A DNA stretch of 64,000 nucleotides. Source: Spisula solida. Its lineage: Eukaryota > Mollusca > Bivalvia > Venerida > Mactridae. Each line of letters opens with the position of its first letter. Position 1 is the stretch's first letter. Shown here piece by piece: positions 12,721-25,990 of this stretch. The notes beneath the pieces are model-generated. The model was not told where the DNA came from. It did not search any database and saw only the letters and a program-made list of their open reading frames with translations. Both the position numbers and the translations under genes were made by a program. The stretch lies in assembly GCA_947247005.1 (NCBI GenBank), contig OX365944.1, positions 21,985,501 through 22,049,500 of the forward strand. The letters run 5' to 3'.

Positions 12721-15700
12721 CCAGTGTCATTTTATATACTAGTAACCATGCGAAATCTTTTAGAAAGACTTTGACATTTTCTCACATCCATTGATCTATC
12801 ATAAAACGGTAATGAACTATTACCACTATCTGTTATCCGGACACTTTTAAAGAATAGCATGAATTTGTAACAGAATACATAAACAGAAAGTCAGCCCACC
12901 GGTTTGATTTTGTAATCTCTATAAATCATTGCATGCTCAGACAGCCAACAAAACAGGCAATACATTAAATTCATAGTTCTGAACGGAACGAAGTTATGAT
13001 GTCAATCATTAGTAATATGGCGTATTTAGATAAATAAGGCACGAATTGAACGTTCATGTAAATCACCTAAACTCAAATGATTAAAATGTTTGACGAATGA
13101 CATACATCATTCAATGAATGAGAAAATACATGATTAAAACATCATTCTCTGTTTATGCATTGTGTTCCAATGACGTTTTAATCAGATTTATATACAGGGA
13201 CAAAAACTGTGACTTTGTTAGAAGCAGAAATATGTTTGCATGAACATGTGATGGTGCAAAATAGCGTTTAGAAATACTGTTCATACACACAAACTTTGAA
13301 GCCATTCTGAAATGACCGCAGCGTCTATTCATCCACGCAAGAGACAGACCACGAACATTCCATATACCAGCAAAAGTTACAGGCTTTGCACATTTAGGGA
13401 CATGTTGCCTGTATAAACCTGGACCATTACTGATTAGGCTTACGCAGTATTATGCTTCAAATACAAAATTACAATTTTATCGAATTAGTTATGCTAAGAA
13501 CCGTAACCAATTGAACAACTTCTATAAACATTTACTCAAGGAAATTCCTGTAACGATCCGAATTCGGGCAATTTAACAGGAATATTAGGTTTGAAGAAAA
13601 TGTGTCTGACGAATAAACATACACAGCGACATAAGATGAGTGACAACACTAGAGGAACATGCTACGATTTTTAACAATTTTTCATTTTAGACAGTGCTTG
13701 TTTCAGTTTGTACGTAATAAAGTAAGAATATCAATATAATTTAGAAATATGAATAATTATGTATCTGAAAACTGACAAATATCGTCATAGCATGTGGCGG
13801 CTGTAAAAAGTCGCCCCGTACTTCACTTCAGTGTAGTTATCATTTATAATTACCTCCCTTTATGGCTAATTATGCACAAAATTCGAAGTCCACAGTGTGT
13901 CATTCATTGCGGAGTGAGTATATAGGCTTGCTTGAAATATCCATTTTTGGGGATGTGGATGGTTTGTTCTATGTCTGACTCTTGCGTGGATGGCTAGGCG
14001 CTGCCGTCGTTTCTGTGTGGCTTTGGATTATCTGTGCACTACTGTATTTGTATGCCTTTATGCAGACAATTACGCATAAACTGACGAGCAAAACGTATCC
14101 AGACATAGTTTTCGTGTCGAACAGAATTTAAGTATGTAATGGAGGCTTATCGTGGCGTAATATCTTCTTTCAACAACAATATCTACCAACATTCTACCTT
14201 CATGTACAAAGTGTACCATCGTGTTTCTAAAACTAGGGTACGTTGTGTGGTCAATTAGTGTTATTAACATCAATACTAGTATTTACTTAAGTTTCGTTCA
14301 ATTTAATCTGTTCTTTATCGAGTATTTGTCACTCTCGTAAATGTAATATACAAATGGTGTTATGAGTACATTGGTTACAAAAAACAATCCATCCGGTGAT
14401 ATTTAATGTACTCCAGGGATTCAACAGCACGTACTTTACGTCTGCATTCAGCATTACACATATCATGTTTGGTGAACTTTATGACAACATAATTATACTG
14501 GTACTATTTTTAAACAGACACTTCTTGTGGACAATTAGCACATTACAAAGCACATGCGAATACTAGCTGAGGAGCGAAACATTGAAACGGATTATGTAAG
14601 TAAACATGTATATCATTTATATTTTCCCAAGCAAACTCGACCACCACACTGACGCGTGTCTTTCGAATAAAGTTGTATTGGACCAAAAGGTGTTTACATG
14701 CGTCTGTACTTTACAGCCTCAACTTCCAAATTCGGATGTGACTGTTATTAAATCATTAGTACATATACATCGCAGACCAAATAATGTCTCGTGATCAAAG
14801 ATTTGAAGTCAAGAAGCCTCTGGCCTTATTTAAAGAAGGCATAGAACGGGGTTCGAAAGAAGGAGTACGTATTGAGAGGTTAAGACAGTGCTCTAAATGA
14901 GCCCAATATGATAATTGCCTTTGTAAAAAAAGTTCAAGTGCATGGAGTCTACTGTCATAATTATTTGCATTTCCGGTGACATATACGTGCAATACAAAGT
15001 ATTAAGATTGCGTGCTGCTTTCACCTCGCAGTGTATGTACCAAATGAATTTAATGGTTGAACGTCCATATTGATTTAAGTGCACAAACTTTTTGGAGCAT
15101 GTGCATTTCAAGATAAGCCAGAAACAGGAAAATTCAAATATACCAATACAAGTATTGAATGTCGGATAACTGAATGTGTTACAATATTTTCCTTTTGTAA
15201 GGTTACCTTACACGTTCATTGTCTGTGTCTGCGTTTTAAATATTTTATTATGCTGCCCTGTGATGCCAAATTGTTTTGATTTCCTGATAGAAAGGTTAAT
15301 TATCTCGAAAATAATAGCAAAATGTCACCCAATGTATATTTAACATTTCTACAATGAATACAATCAATAAAATACAGAATTTAGGTTGGCTTCATAGCCC
15401 ATGCTTGCATAGAATACGTTTCGTTGTTCGGAACATTATACCAGTTTCCGACTGATCCTAATGGATAAGTGGCATAAAATAATTTAAGCCGTCAAATCAA
15501 ATGTGGATATCTACATATCTGTAAACTATCGCTTAAGTTGACTAGGTAGTGAACTATCAAGATATCGAAGTACATTCAAGATGACGAATAATGTATTAAA
15601 AGTTTAATTATTATGCAATCTTAATCGGAACTAGAGTTATTTCAAGATTAATAGCTGATGCGTTCGATTTTAGAAATGACGTAATAACGTTTAATCACTA

Positions 15701-17594
15701 TGGGACTTTAGATGAATTATTATTTTTATTAATTTAGATAAGGTATTAAATGGTAGTTCATATTTGTTCACATAAACGTCTTTCATTCCGTCAATGTATT
15801 TGTAAAACCAATTACAAAACACCATTTAATGTATAGTTCACTTTTGCAACATTATTACAATTTTACGTTTAGAGTGACAAACTATTAGCTTAACTTAATT
15901 AAGAATGCAGCAGTGAATATTTTACTGCCTCATAAAGCTATGTATCGGAGACATGTGAGTAATATACGTTTTCACAAGCAAGTGTAAAATGGTCGAATTG
16001 CGCTTGTGTTACATATACAATATGCCGCTGGACGTTGAGGTAGCAAGAAAAACATAGTCAAACGTTACCAATTTCTCGTATATATGCAAGATATATATTA
16101 TAAAATATTGATGCCGAGTTGTGCTCGTCTACCTTAATTGTATGGTTTGGTCTGCTCTCTGTAACAATATTGATATTTAGCCACGCAATAACAAATCCTT
16201 GTAAAGAAATACATCTGAATGATAACCATACAACATTGAACATTAGTTTTTTATTGTCATACTTAATCAAATGTCGCTTAAACCAATACTAATGATTATC
16301 CTATTAGTTGACATCTGAAGTGTGTGCTAAGAATTCAAATTTTTGGACCCAAGACTTTTTTGGATATGAATTAAACATTGACCATGCACAGATAATTCGA
16401 AGCAATACAGAAACGGTGTCAGCGCCTAGCCGCCCACGCATGCAATGGTATTATAGAATTTGACATAAAGATTGGTTAGTTTATATAAATTATATATAGA
16501 GATTGGCATCATATTTGGTATTCTATAATTAACTATGACTAGTGGAGTTGAACGAAACGCCTACTATCTATTATGTGAGCATTTAGTGCATATACACGGC
16601 GAGTGTAAAAAGTCTCTAGATACTGGCCGGGATATTATGATTTAGAGTAAAGCAATAGACAATCCAAAATCTTACAACCAAAACTGCACACACTGCACTC
16701 ATTTATATTTTACTGACGCAAGGAAATGTGGAATAGCCATGGGGGCCTACGAGTACACAAATGCATCTGCTAATATGTATGTTTCTGACGCTTATGATTG
16801 TGATATTAGCTTGCGGCTTATGAATGCGTTTGCAGTGAGTTATTATTTTAATTTAAGTTTAAATCACATAAAACAACGTTTCATTTTGGTAACTATGGTA
16901 ACTATCACGCGTTGTTGCCAGTTGCTTGGTAAAGGGCAAATTCAATTGCAGGAAACATGTTCAGTCTGAAATAAATGTCGGAGAATGGTGTTATTAAAGC
17001 TAATACAAATAACAACAAGGGCATTGTTTATGTACTTCCTACAGCTCGTTGGATTGAAACAAATATCAATCTAAATATAACGGTGTCAGCTTAAATGACC
17101 TTTGCATTCTGTTATCGAATAAAATACATTATTTTGCCTTTCAATACTTTAGATCAGATATAAATAGCGTATATATTAACGATTATGAAGCGGACGACAA
17201 AAGTCCATAATATGATTTCTGGCAATTGTAAGTTGCTATAAATATTCTATTCCTCTGTATTTGTGAAACCAAATATCAAACAAAACACCAAACAGTTAAC
17301 AATGTTGTGTTTCCAAACCTTAATGAGATAACAAAGATTAATGAAACAAAACATCCCTTATTTGAATTATGATAGTGCAAATTTAATTCTATGAGACATC
17401 CACACTAATATTTCAACAAAAAAAAGACATAACATGGAGGCCACTTTTAGTCACACATATGTTGGTGTACGTGTAAAGAAGCTTGGTCGTGTTTGCGACA
17501 CATATAAAGTATCTGATGCATGTTTGACGAGACACAGACAGACATTATGGATTGCATGATATGTTCATTAGAATAATTATAACGTCTTTTGTTC
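12721..17594. other. Gene-free unit sequence shared only by U1 and U3
   Basis: Aligned with U3 40400-44270. Around 17280-17560 the sequence resembles the opening module at 1020-1300 (shared TTTTAGTCACACATAT and GGTCGTGTTTGCG words), so the unit ends with a diverged version of its own start. A 170-bp block at 13879-14052 sits in a different place in U3 (41950-42121). Short open frames only. Confidence 0.55.
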
Positions 17595-17690
17595 GCCTAC
17601 AATAAAACAATGTACTGTCTGTTATGCTTAACGCTTCATCAACAATTAAGTGTGTAACAAACGCTCGATGTCAGAGTCATATATATCTTT
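17595..17690 (+). repeat. 96-bp direct repeat, left copy
   Basis: From GCCTACAATAAAACAATG to AGAGTCATATATATC. It is repeated 1,271 bp downstream at 18866-18961. U3 has a single copy near 44270-44365. Confidence 0.7.
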
Positions 17691-18865
17691 GATATATACA
17701 TTAGAATACTTATTACCTGTGAGCTTGGGCGAGCAGGTATATTAGATAGCTCAAAGTAAAAAGTCCATGGAGGGGCACGTGACCTGTTCTCGGTGGTTTA
17801 CGATTTCAAAAAAAAATCCAAAAAAGGATGCATTTTGTAAGAATGTCGTGAACCAGACTAATTAAACCGGTCGTTACAAGATTTCAAATTTTTCTTGAAC
17901 GAAAACAGGTTAGTTCTATGGTTAATGTGTCAGGATTACGGAATTTCGGGTGTTAACCATCATCACCTGATCTGTATTTTTTTACGCAACCGATAATTTT
18001 CTTACGCAAAAAGATGACTGACGTATGTCGGCCCGGGCAAGTCGAAATTCTTAGAAAGAACTACAAAATTATTCTCAAAATCCGTTCCTACGATAAAAAT
18101 GTACACGCAACTCGATTAAAAGAGTATAATTTAGATCGTTTTATCGTTGGATAAATTCTTCGCTAACGTTTCATACTCAACACTTTCGTACCACTTCCCA
18201 CCGTTCGTCCTGAATATATGTTTCGTACTCAACACAATTCGTACCCGGCACTTCGCTCCGTAATTTTTTTTTCGTATTGTTTTAAGATCAGCGGGTAAAA
18301 TAAGTGCTGGTTGTTTCCCTTGATAAAATTAACAACATATACAGTTTCTTTTGGTCTCCAGAGTCATATTAGGAAAATTACAATTCAGTGTTAATGTCTA
18401 TTAAGAGACTTAAATTTTTTAATGTCTCTTGTCTATTGTCATGGAATTATCGGAATTGGTTTATTATCTTTGATTTTGTTAAACACTGAAAACATGTCTT
18501 ATGATAATACCTTTTAATGGACTGATATGAGGTTTGTATTTATAAGCATATAAATATTATGTGGAACAGGTCATATTATGCAATTATATGTCTTGACACT
18601 TGGTTTGTTATACATGAACTTATTTAACAATTTGTTGATACATTTCGTATGTCAAATAATCGTGCATATAGTTTTCCCAATTTGAAAGCTACCGGCCTAC
18701 CGCGCTTATTGTTTTCACAATTTTGAGATTGTCATGCTTAATTGTATACACATCAGCTCTTGAATTATGCAGATAGAAGGTCGAGGATCCTGTCAATTCT
18801 CTGTCAAATGAAGTCGGTACAACATTTGCTTGCAGGAACAATTTGACTTGTTACGCCTATTGTAC
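17691..18865. mobile_element. 1.17-kb segment between the 96-bp repeats, present in U1 only
   Basis: U3 passes directly through one repeat copy where U1 has repeat, segment, repeat. The segment could be an element that carried or created flanking repeats, or an insertion with duplication. It contains homopolymer runs (17808-17825), a CCCGGGC word near 18034 and two stretches with CGTACTCAAC and CGTACCCGGCAC. I see no inverted ends or coding frame. Confidence 0.45.
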
Positions 18866-18961
18866 GCCTATAATAAAACAATGTACTGTCTGCTATACGC
18901 CTCGCTTCATAAACAATTAAGTGTGTAACGAACACGTGATGTCAGAGTCATAAATATCTTT
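18866..18961 (+). repeat. 96-bp direct repeat, right copy
   Basis: Downstream copy of 17595-17690. It is closer to the U3 sequence (AACACGTGATGTCAGAG) than the left copy, so the left copy may be the duplicated one. Confidence 0.65.
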
Positions 18962-20247
18962 CCATATAATGTAATAGTGTCACTAGTGTTGTCTCACCAT
19001 ATCGGACATCGTAAACGGACATCCAAATTTGTAGGCGTTTATTGTCCGTTTCTTAATATTGGCAAATGGGAATACTAGTATGTTGGCGGAGAGCCGTTCT
19101 AAATGTTTCTAGCAAGATTTAACGTATCAAGATATCGAAATAGAAAATTATCACCGGCTTAGCGTGTTCATATGTTTCGCAAGTCTATTGCATGGCAATG
19201 TATCGTGCGTGTGTGTAATCAAAGCAACTCTATTAAAAAACGCCTAAATAAAACATTATCTGACTTTAAAAATCATACTAAATAAAGCCCATAAACACCA
19301 TATGTTACTACAAAATACCACGCTATTACTTAGTACGGCAGCCACGAGAAATGTCGTCATCCACTAACTAACTAAATGATTAGAAAGTACATGATTGGTT
19401 ATATGACAGTCAAAGCGTCTAACCTTGGGCAATTAATATAATACAGAGTTGTCTATTAGATCAATCCAATAACGATTGCCACAATGAATCGATTAATGGT
19501 AGTATACGTTGTAAACTTTTACTTGTAGCTACTTCGTGTGAACGTGTACAGTAACAAATCTTAACACGAAGACAACATCATTTACGAAAAAGGATCATGC
19601 CAATGAAAAACTAGACACAAATCAAAACTACGAAGAAACGATTTTCAGGGAAGGATGTTTTGTCATTGATGTGCAGGTGTTCTTTTTAATTTAATTCATT
19701 TAAAACATAATCAGAGAAACGGGGTATAATCCATTTAGGGGGTAGATAGGGTCATGTTATTCATACAATTTGTCACATCGAAATAACATCCGTCTGATAC
19801 AGTAAACAGAAGTTATTGTAGTACTACTTTTATACGTGAAGTAAATCGAAATAAACATAAGTAATATAACACAACCGTTGATCTACTTAATTTCAAAACA
19901 CAATATTGTCAATCAAAATAAACTTTTGCAAATAAAGCAAATTAAACAAAACACTACTGGCAAACATAATATTACTAGTTCACAAATAAAGACAATTATG
20001 ACATTAACAACCAAGGAATATGACTGAGAAGTCATCAGTTTAAAGAACAAACGTTTAAGGCAACGAGTTATTAAAACCATTTGGATAACCATTCAAACAG
20101 TAATAAATTTAATGCATTTTGAGTTTTTAAAAACTAACTAAAAATGTGTTACTTATACAATAAAATGGCAATCAGAAATGTAGAAGAAATATTGGCAGTC
20201 AGGTAACTATTGATATTAATAATATTCCAAATGTGGTAATACTTTAT
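18962..20247. other. Gene-free end of U1
   Basis: Aligned with U3 44366-45797. Similarity stops at CTTTAT (20247), exactly where the U3 copy is interrupted by the hairpin-bearing elements. Confidence 0.6.
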
Positions 20248-20655
20248 ACGTTCTACCTCGAAGTGTCTGTGTCTTTAATAATTAATTGACATTGCTCCTC
20301 TGTCAAGCCAAAGTTATTTTTGTTCCCAACAGATGGGTTATATATCTCACAGTCAATAAGGAAAAGTCAGAACCTTGTACAAACATTACAGATAATAATT
20401 CTACAATGAATGTAATCGATGCAATTAACTATTTCGTTTACCTTTGATAATATGATCGCTTCGAATGAGTTTTGCATAAAAATACTGGTTCCAAATCGAT
20501 CCCAATCCCGAACTTTTTGTTGGTATAAAGTTAATTGGTTCATAATTACCGAGATGGACTAGATAGTGGCTTTACCAAAATCCGCCTCAAAAACAGCAAA
20601 TGAAATACAATGTAGATGTATAGAATTAGCGATAAATAACAAATTATAATATATA
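20248..20655. other. Junction sequence between U1 and U2
   Basis: About 400 bp without a counterpart elsewhere in the window. It leads into U2 near 20655, within the second half of the opening module. No gene. Confidence 0.5.
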
Positions 20656-21720
20656 ACATTGGGATGTTGTTTGACGAGAGTAGCCAGACTATTCAATCTA
20701 AATGATATGTACTTTACAATAATCTCGAAGTCGATTGCGCGATACATCAAAAAGCAACCTAAGATTTGGTTACAACAACTACATTCAACGTCGGAGTTCA
20801 CCAAGTGTATGCGGCCCTTAGATTCAGCGTGACATTCTATGCGGAATGCAGTCAATTTGCAACAGGTGGAGCAATATGTTATATAATTATAATTGTTTAA
20901 ATGGTTTTACTAGGGTTCTTTAATATATTAATACACAATTATCCTACACGTACTACGAGTATATAAGTTATTTAAAAACGCCTTTTGATAGACATTTTTA
21001 TAAAAAAATTCTACTGCATTATTAATTCGAGAATGAAATGCAACAGACCGACGTATTTGCAAACATGCATGGAAAGTTTGTGTAAAAGAAGAAAAAGTAA
21101 AGAGGCGTAATCATGTAACACATTTGTAATTTGTAACAAAAAAAACGCATAAAACTGAAATCACTCGAATTATATGTTCGCAGAAAAAACTCATTTTGTG
21201 CATCCTCATATTACGCCCCTCTACTAGACGGTAGAAAAACAGGATGCGAAATTTAATCAATTCATATTTATTATCTTAATCCACCACCTTAGTGTTTCTT
21301 GTTAAAAAACATTAAATCCTCACCGAAATCAGATCTTCTGTAGAAAACGTAAATTACAACCACTGAGTATTAAACATCTGATTTCTTTAACGACGTAGCA
21401 TCATCAAATTCTCGATAAATCAGTAACGCTACACAATTCTAGGTGATATTTTGTTATATTGATGTCAGTGTCTCACAAGCAAGAAAAAAATCAATTGAAC
21501 TTCAAGATGGATTAATAAATTCCAATCTTGCAGTTTTAGAAAATAATTTATCGCTAATCTCCCACTTCTTTGTCGAAATAAATGTGTTTACTAGATCGAT
21601 TGACGCCAAAAATAATGAGGGTACAACTGTTTTTTCATTTCGCCATTTGTACAGAATTAAGAGAGAAACGTATTGCGTCACCATGTGAGCGTAATTGTAA
21701 CATTATAAAGAACACAACTT

Positions 21721-21860
21721 TCAGCGGTTAAGTTTATTTTCTAGTTCGGTTGTTTGTCGGGCCTTGTGTATTGTAATTGTGGTATGTGATGTGTTTTACG
21801 TTTTCTGTGCTTGGCTGTTTAAGTTGTGTTGCCTTCCCAGTCCGAGTTTCTATTATCTTT
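21721..21860 (+). repeat. Dispersed CTCGGYTG repeat, U2 copy a
   Basis: Same block as 2221-2360, with GTGCTTGGCTGTTTAAG. Confidence 0.6.
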
Positions 21861-22435
21861 TGCAAATTAATGTCAACCAAGACAAGACAAACGAGATAAG
21901 TTAGTAAAATATGCACGAACGTAGATGGACTGATAACTCAGACGAATGAGTTTGATGTATTACTACACTTATACACGAGGTGTATCTACCGGAGACAAAC
22001 GGATATGGTCGAGCTTTAACAATTGCCTTCTTAACATGTCAACGTCCCGATTCCTATTTTAGATTTATCTTGTGTTCTACCTGAACGTGAACAAGTAGCG
22101 GCATGCATTCATCTCTATTTTACCTAGATTGTACATATTAAAGGATATTTAGTTGTTTGGCAAGTTAATCATAAAACATCAGGTTACCGACCAATTAGAC
22201 GAATATAAATACAACTCAAATCAATCAAATCCAGAAATAATCTCTGAATATCTTGAATTGCTTAAATGATCAGCAGAACTTGATCTTTTGCAGAGAATTC
22301 ATTAATTTCGGAAACTAGAAATTCAGTGATATTTTAGTTGATTTGTTTAAATATAAAATTGAATCAATTTTTGTATATTTCGAAATCAACAGAAATGTGG
22401 TAGGGTTAAATCAAAACCATCGATTTATTGGCGTT

Positions 22436-22996
22436 GAGGATGTTGAAACAGGAGTTGCGTTTCCAGAACAGCTCTATAGGATGTTGAAACAGGAGTTGCG
22501 TCTCCAGAACAGCTCTATATGATGTTGAAACAGGAGTTGCGATTCCACAACAGCTATATAGGATGTTGAAACAGGAGTTGCCTCTCAAGAACAGCTCTAT
22601 AGGATGTTGAAACAGGAGTTGCGACTCCACAACAGCTCTATGGGATGGCGCAACATAAGTTGGTTCTCCACAACAGTTCCATATGTTGGTGCAACAGGAC
22701 TTGCGTCCCCACAACAGCTATATAAGATGTTGCAACACACAGGGGTTAGGTCTCTACAACAGCTATATAGGATGTTGCAACAAACAGGGGTTGGGTCTCT
22801 ACAACAGCTATATATGATCCAAACAACAGCACTAATGTGGTCGTCGAGACACTACAACCCCTATTGTAACATCCCATAGTGCTTACAATGACTGCTACAA
22901 TCACTGCTACTCTCGTAGATATTTACGGGAGGGTATTTGTAATGTTATGGATGATGATCACATGTTCCTGTTCATGATCATAGGCTCATAGCGAAA
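22436..22996. repeat. Ectopic minisatellite block in U2
   Basis: Nine or so units of GGATGTTGAAACAGGAG type, then a tail with TTTACGGGAGGGTATT and CATGTTCCTGTTCATGATC. Both the units and the tail match the 3' part of the U3 minisatellite (36480-36950). U1, U3 and U4 have about 70 bp of ordinary sequence at this place instead. A segment of one minisatellite locus has apparently been copied here. Confidence 0.75.
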
Positions 22997-25087
22997 CACA
23001 GTCTGAATAACATGCTTTGCCATTGCAATGTTTTAGCTTACCGTCTAATTTCAAGAACCAAGCTGCAAATGCATGAAGAATGTGACGATGTATTTGTTGA
23101 CGCTTATAAATGTGAAATGAGAGCAGAGTTTAAGACGAAATAACAGTTGAAAAACATAGCTTGCATTTTTCAGCATATGTTCTTATAGAGGGCATTCTTC
23201 TTACCATCGACATTCCGCAATATGGTTGGATATTTTCCTCATGTGCACTATCCATAGCAACCAGGTCACACAAGCTTGTTAAATCTTATCGTTTTCATAC
23301 AGTTTCGAAAATTGCAAATTAGGGAAGTGTGTTGTCTTTATTCTATATTTAACCGTTTTTTCGGTCAGATGAGTATATTTAAGTACAATGTATAAGAAAG
23401 CAATAATTTGTTAATTTGAATTTCCAAAAGATTAAAGATATGAACAGCCATTGGGACGGCTTGTAAATGTAGGTTTCAATTGTTAAAATGGAACGCACAC
23501 CATGCAAAATTAAACGCCTATTGGCCGAGCTATGGGAAAATACAAACAGACATACATATATGCTATATCAGTGTAAATGTTGCGTTTTCAAAGCCGCTCA
23601 ATGTACTATGTTTACTACGTAATTTTTCAGTCAATGCTGAAACAACATTTGTTTATTTTCCTCATCATTTCTGCTGACATATCCATTATGTATTCAAGCT
23701 GAACGCATTTTAAAGTCCATTAAACCAATTTGTTTGCCATGTTAATGTAATGATTATAAATAATGAATAACTTTCCCATTCTCCGGGATAGTTATCTGAA
23801 TATTAAAACACTGATTCTGAGAGTGGGACAAAACGTTACATAGAGAAATGGCGAGAAACCGTAGCACGCAGAAGGTCATTTTTACAAAAACAGAGTCTCC
23901 TATAGGACATGATCAGGCCAATGACATTCGTAGTGCTTATTCATACATATCTGCAATATTAATGTTAAAAGGAATTTCATAATATGTTTTATGTTTTAAA
24001 CCAATTGAACCATATACATGTATTTGAATCAATAAAAACGTATAATTGCTATATCCGTAGCACATTGTTTGATTTGGAACATGCCAGAAAGATTTCAACG
24101 AATTCGACAGGAGGGTAGGAAGTTTCTCAACAGAATCGGACACAAAATGTACACAACAGAACACGAGCATGATATTACAAGAAACAACACTGCGTTCAAT
24201 AAACGCTCATGCCTCGGTGGAAGCTGTGTCCAAAATAATTAGCTAGGTCGATCAGGGGCCACAATATTGTTGATATATTGGGTAATGTTACATGGTGTTT
24301 ACTACGTGTCCGTGATGGTTAACAAGTATGCCAAGTTTGAAAGCAATGTCTTGATGGACTGAAAATATTTGAGTTTTATAAACTTGAACGTTTTTGTTTT
24401 TTCAATGGGAAGGACGGACAGAATAATCACTGTATGTCTCCGCATCACAGATAACAAGTCACTAGACACAAGGGCAAACATAAACATGAGGTAGAAAAAT
24501 ATGATATTGAACAGCTACAAAAACACGACATCCTGCTGTTTATCGAATTTGAGCAACTATGGTCCATATCAAACGAGACAGAAAGGTTTATTTTGTTATC
24601 AAACTGCCATTAGTTATCAAATATCAGCATAATCAGATGAACATGGAAATTGAAAGTTCTGGCAATCAATGAAATATTCACTATCAAACATCTCGACAAA
24701 TATCAATCTACCGAATACATGACGGAATTTAAAAAACAAGAAAAAATAAAGTGCGTAAACTAGGTTGTAAAATCGTGCAAGCTCATCTATAACGAATGCT
24801 GCAGTATATCTTGGAAATACAAATTGATCGGTTATTCATATATTCCTAACCGAAGCCATCACGCAATCCATAGTTAAAAAGAAGCACTAATAAATTACAA
24901 ACTAAGCAATTATTCATAAAATCACAGTCGCAAACAGAATATGATATTTACTTACGTGGAACGTGTTCTTATCCCTTCGTTTCCCTTCATTCGTGCACTA
25001 AGAACTATAATCATTTAATTGCGTGTGCGTTTAATAATGTATGGTTAATGAGCATAACGCTATGATATACCAACCATTAAATATTAA
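22997..25087. other. Gene-free unit sequence of U2
   Basis: Aligned with U1 2864-5347. It holds the empty sites for the 575-bp element (near 24615) and for the LINE of U4 (near 24275). No gene recognised. Confidence 0.6.
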
Positions 25088-25375
25088 AGATAGTTGCGTC
25101 TCCATAGCAACTCTATATGATGCTGAAACATGCGTTGAGTTCACACAACAGCTATATGGGATGTTGAAATAGGAGATGCGTCTCCACAGCAGCTCTATAG
25201 GATGTTGCAACAGGAGTTGGGTATCTACAACAGCTCTTTAAGATGTTCAAACAGGAATTAGGAATCGACACAAGCTCTATAGGGTGTTGCAACAGGAGTT
25301 GGGTATCCACAACAGCTCTTTCGGATGTGGTAAAAGAAGTTGTCAGATTGGTCTACACAACAGCGCTATAGGATG
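25088..25375. repeat. Minisatellite, U2 main block
   Basis: About seven diverged units at the position of the U1 and U4 arrays. The first units (GATGCTGAAACA, GCGTTGAG) match U4 at 58974 onward. Confidence 0.8.
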
Positions 25376-25379
25376 AATC

Positions 25380-25990
25380 TTTTCTATTCAGTTTTTAAAC
25401 AATGAGACTAGGGGCGTTTAATTTTCTTGGTCGGTAGTGTGTTGGGCACTTCTTCGTTTTAAGATTTCTTACAGCTAAAGCGGGGTAATATAGTCCTTTT
25501 GCTGTGGAAACTGGGTCATTCAGCTAGTTAGTAGGTCATCGGACTATACGGGCCTTTCAACGTTTTAATACTGTTATTTAACTTTTGAGACTAAAGGCTG
25601 CTATAACTATGTAGTTCAGCAGTTTTACTGTTGTTACTAGGTCATTCAGCGTAGGCATTCCGCCTTTTGGTTGCTGTATCTTTTCTACTGGGTCATTCAG
25701 CTAGTTATAATTTATTATAATTTTCGACAGCTTGGACTTGGGCGGATCTGCGCTTGTTTAGTTGGGTATTGTGCTTTTTGTGTTTTTAATGTTTTCTGTG
25801 CTCGGCTGGTTAAGTTGAGTGCTGCCTTCCCTGTCTGACTTAATATACTCTTTTTGTAGCAGGAGTTGTCAGATTGCCACAACAACACAAATATGATCGT
25901 CCTGATTTTTACGGGGTGGTATCGGAACAACTAAAACTAGGAATTTCAGCTTTTTTGATTGTTGAAACTAGATCATTCAGGGTTTTATTG
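25380..25990. repeat. Degenerate CATTCAGC tandem repeats, U2
   Basis: Recurrent words ACTGGGTCATTCAGCTAG, ACTAGGTCATTCAGC and AACTAGATCATTCAG at irregular 30-60 bp spacing, with a partial CTCGGYTG repeat at 25735-25850. Old, decayed tandem repeat. Confidence 0.5.

Larger units (their letters stand above)
710..20660 (+). repeat. Array unit U1 (about 20 kb), fullest copy
   Basis: This is the most complete copy of the tandemly repeated unit. Modules in order: SINE (715-921); opening module with open frames (925-1650); CTCGGYTG dispersed repeat (2221-2360); non-coding 2360-5340 with one inserted element; minisatellite split by a second element (5348-7345); gene-free DNA to 20247. The same order recurs in U2, U3 and U4 at roughly 90-97% identity by eye, with many indels. 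U1 lacks about 335 bp near 1605 that U2, U3 and U4 keep. U1 also lacks a stretch near 3510 holding TTTCTGCTGACATATCC that the other three keep. No protein product is recognised. Confidence 0.85.
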
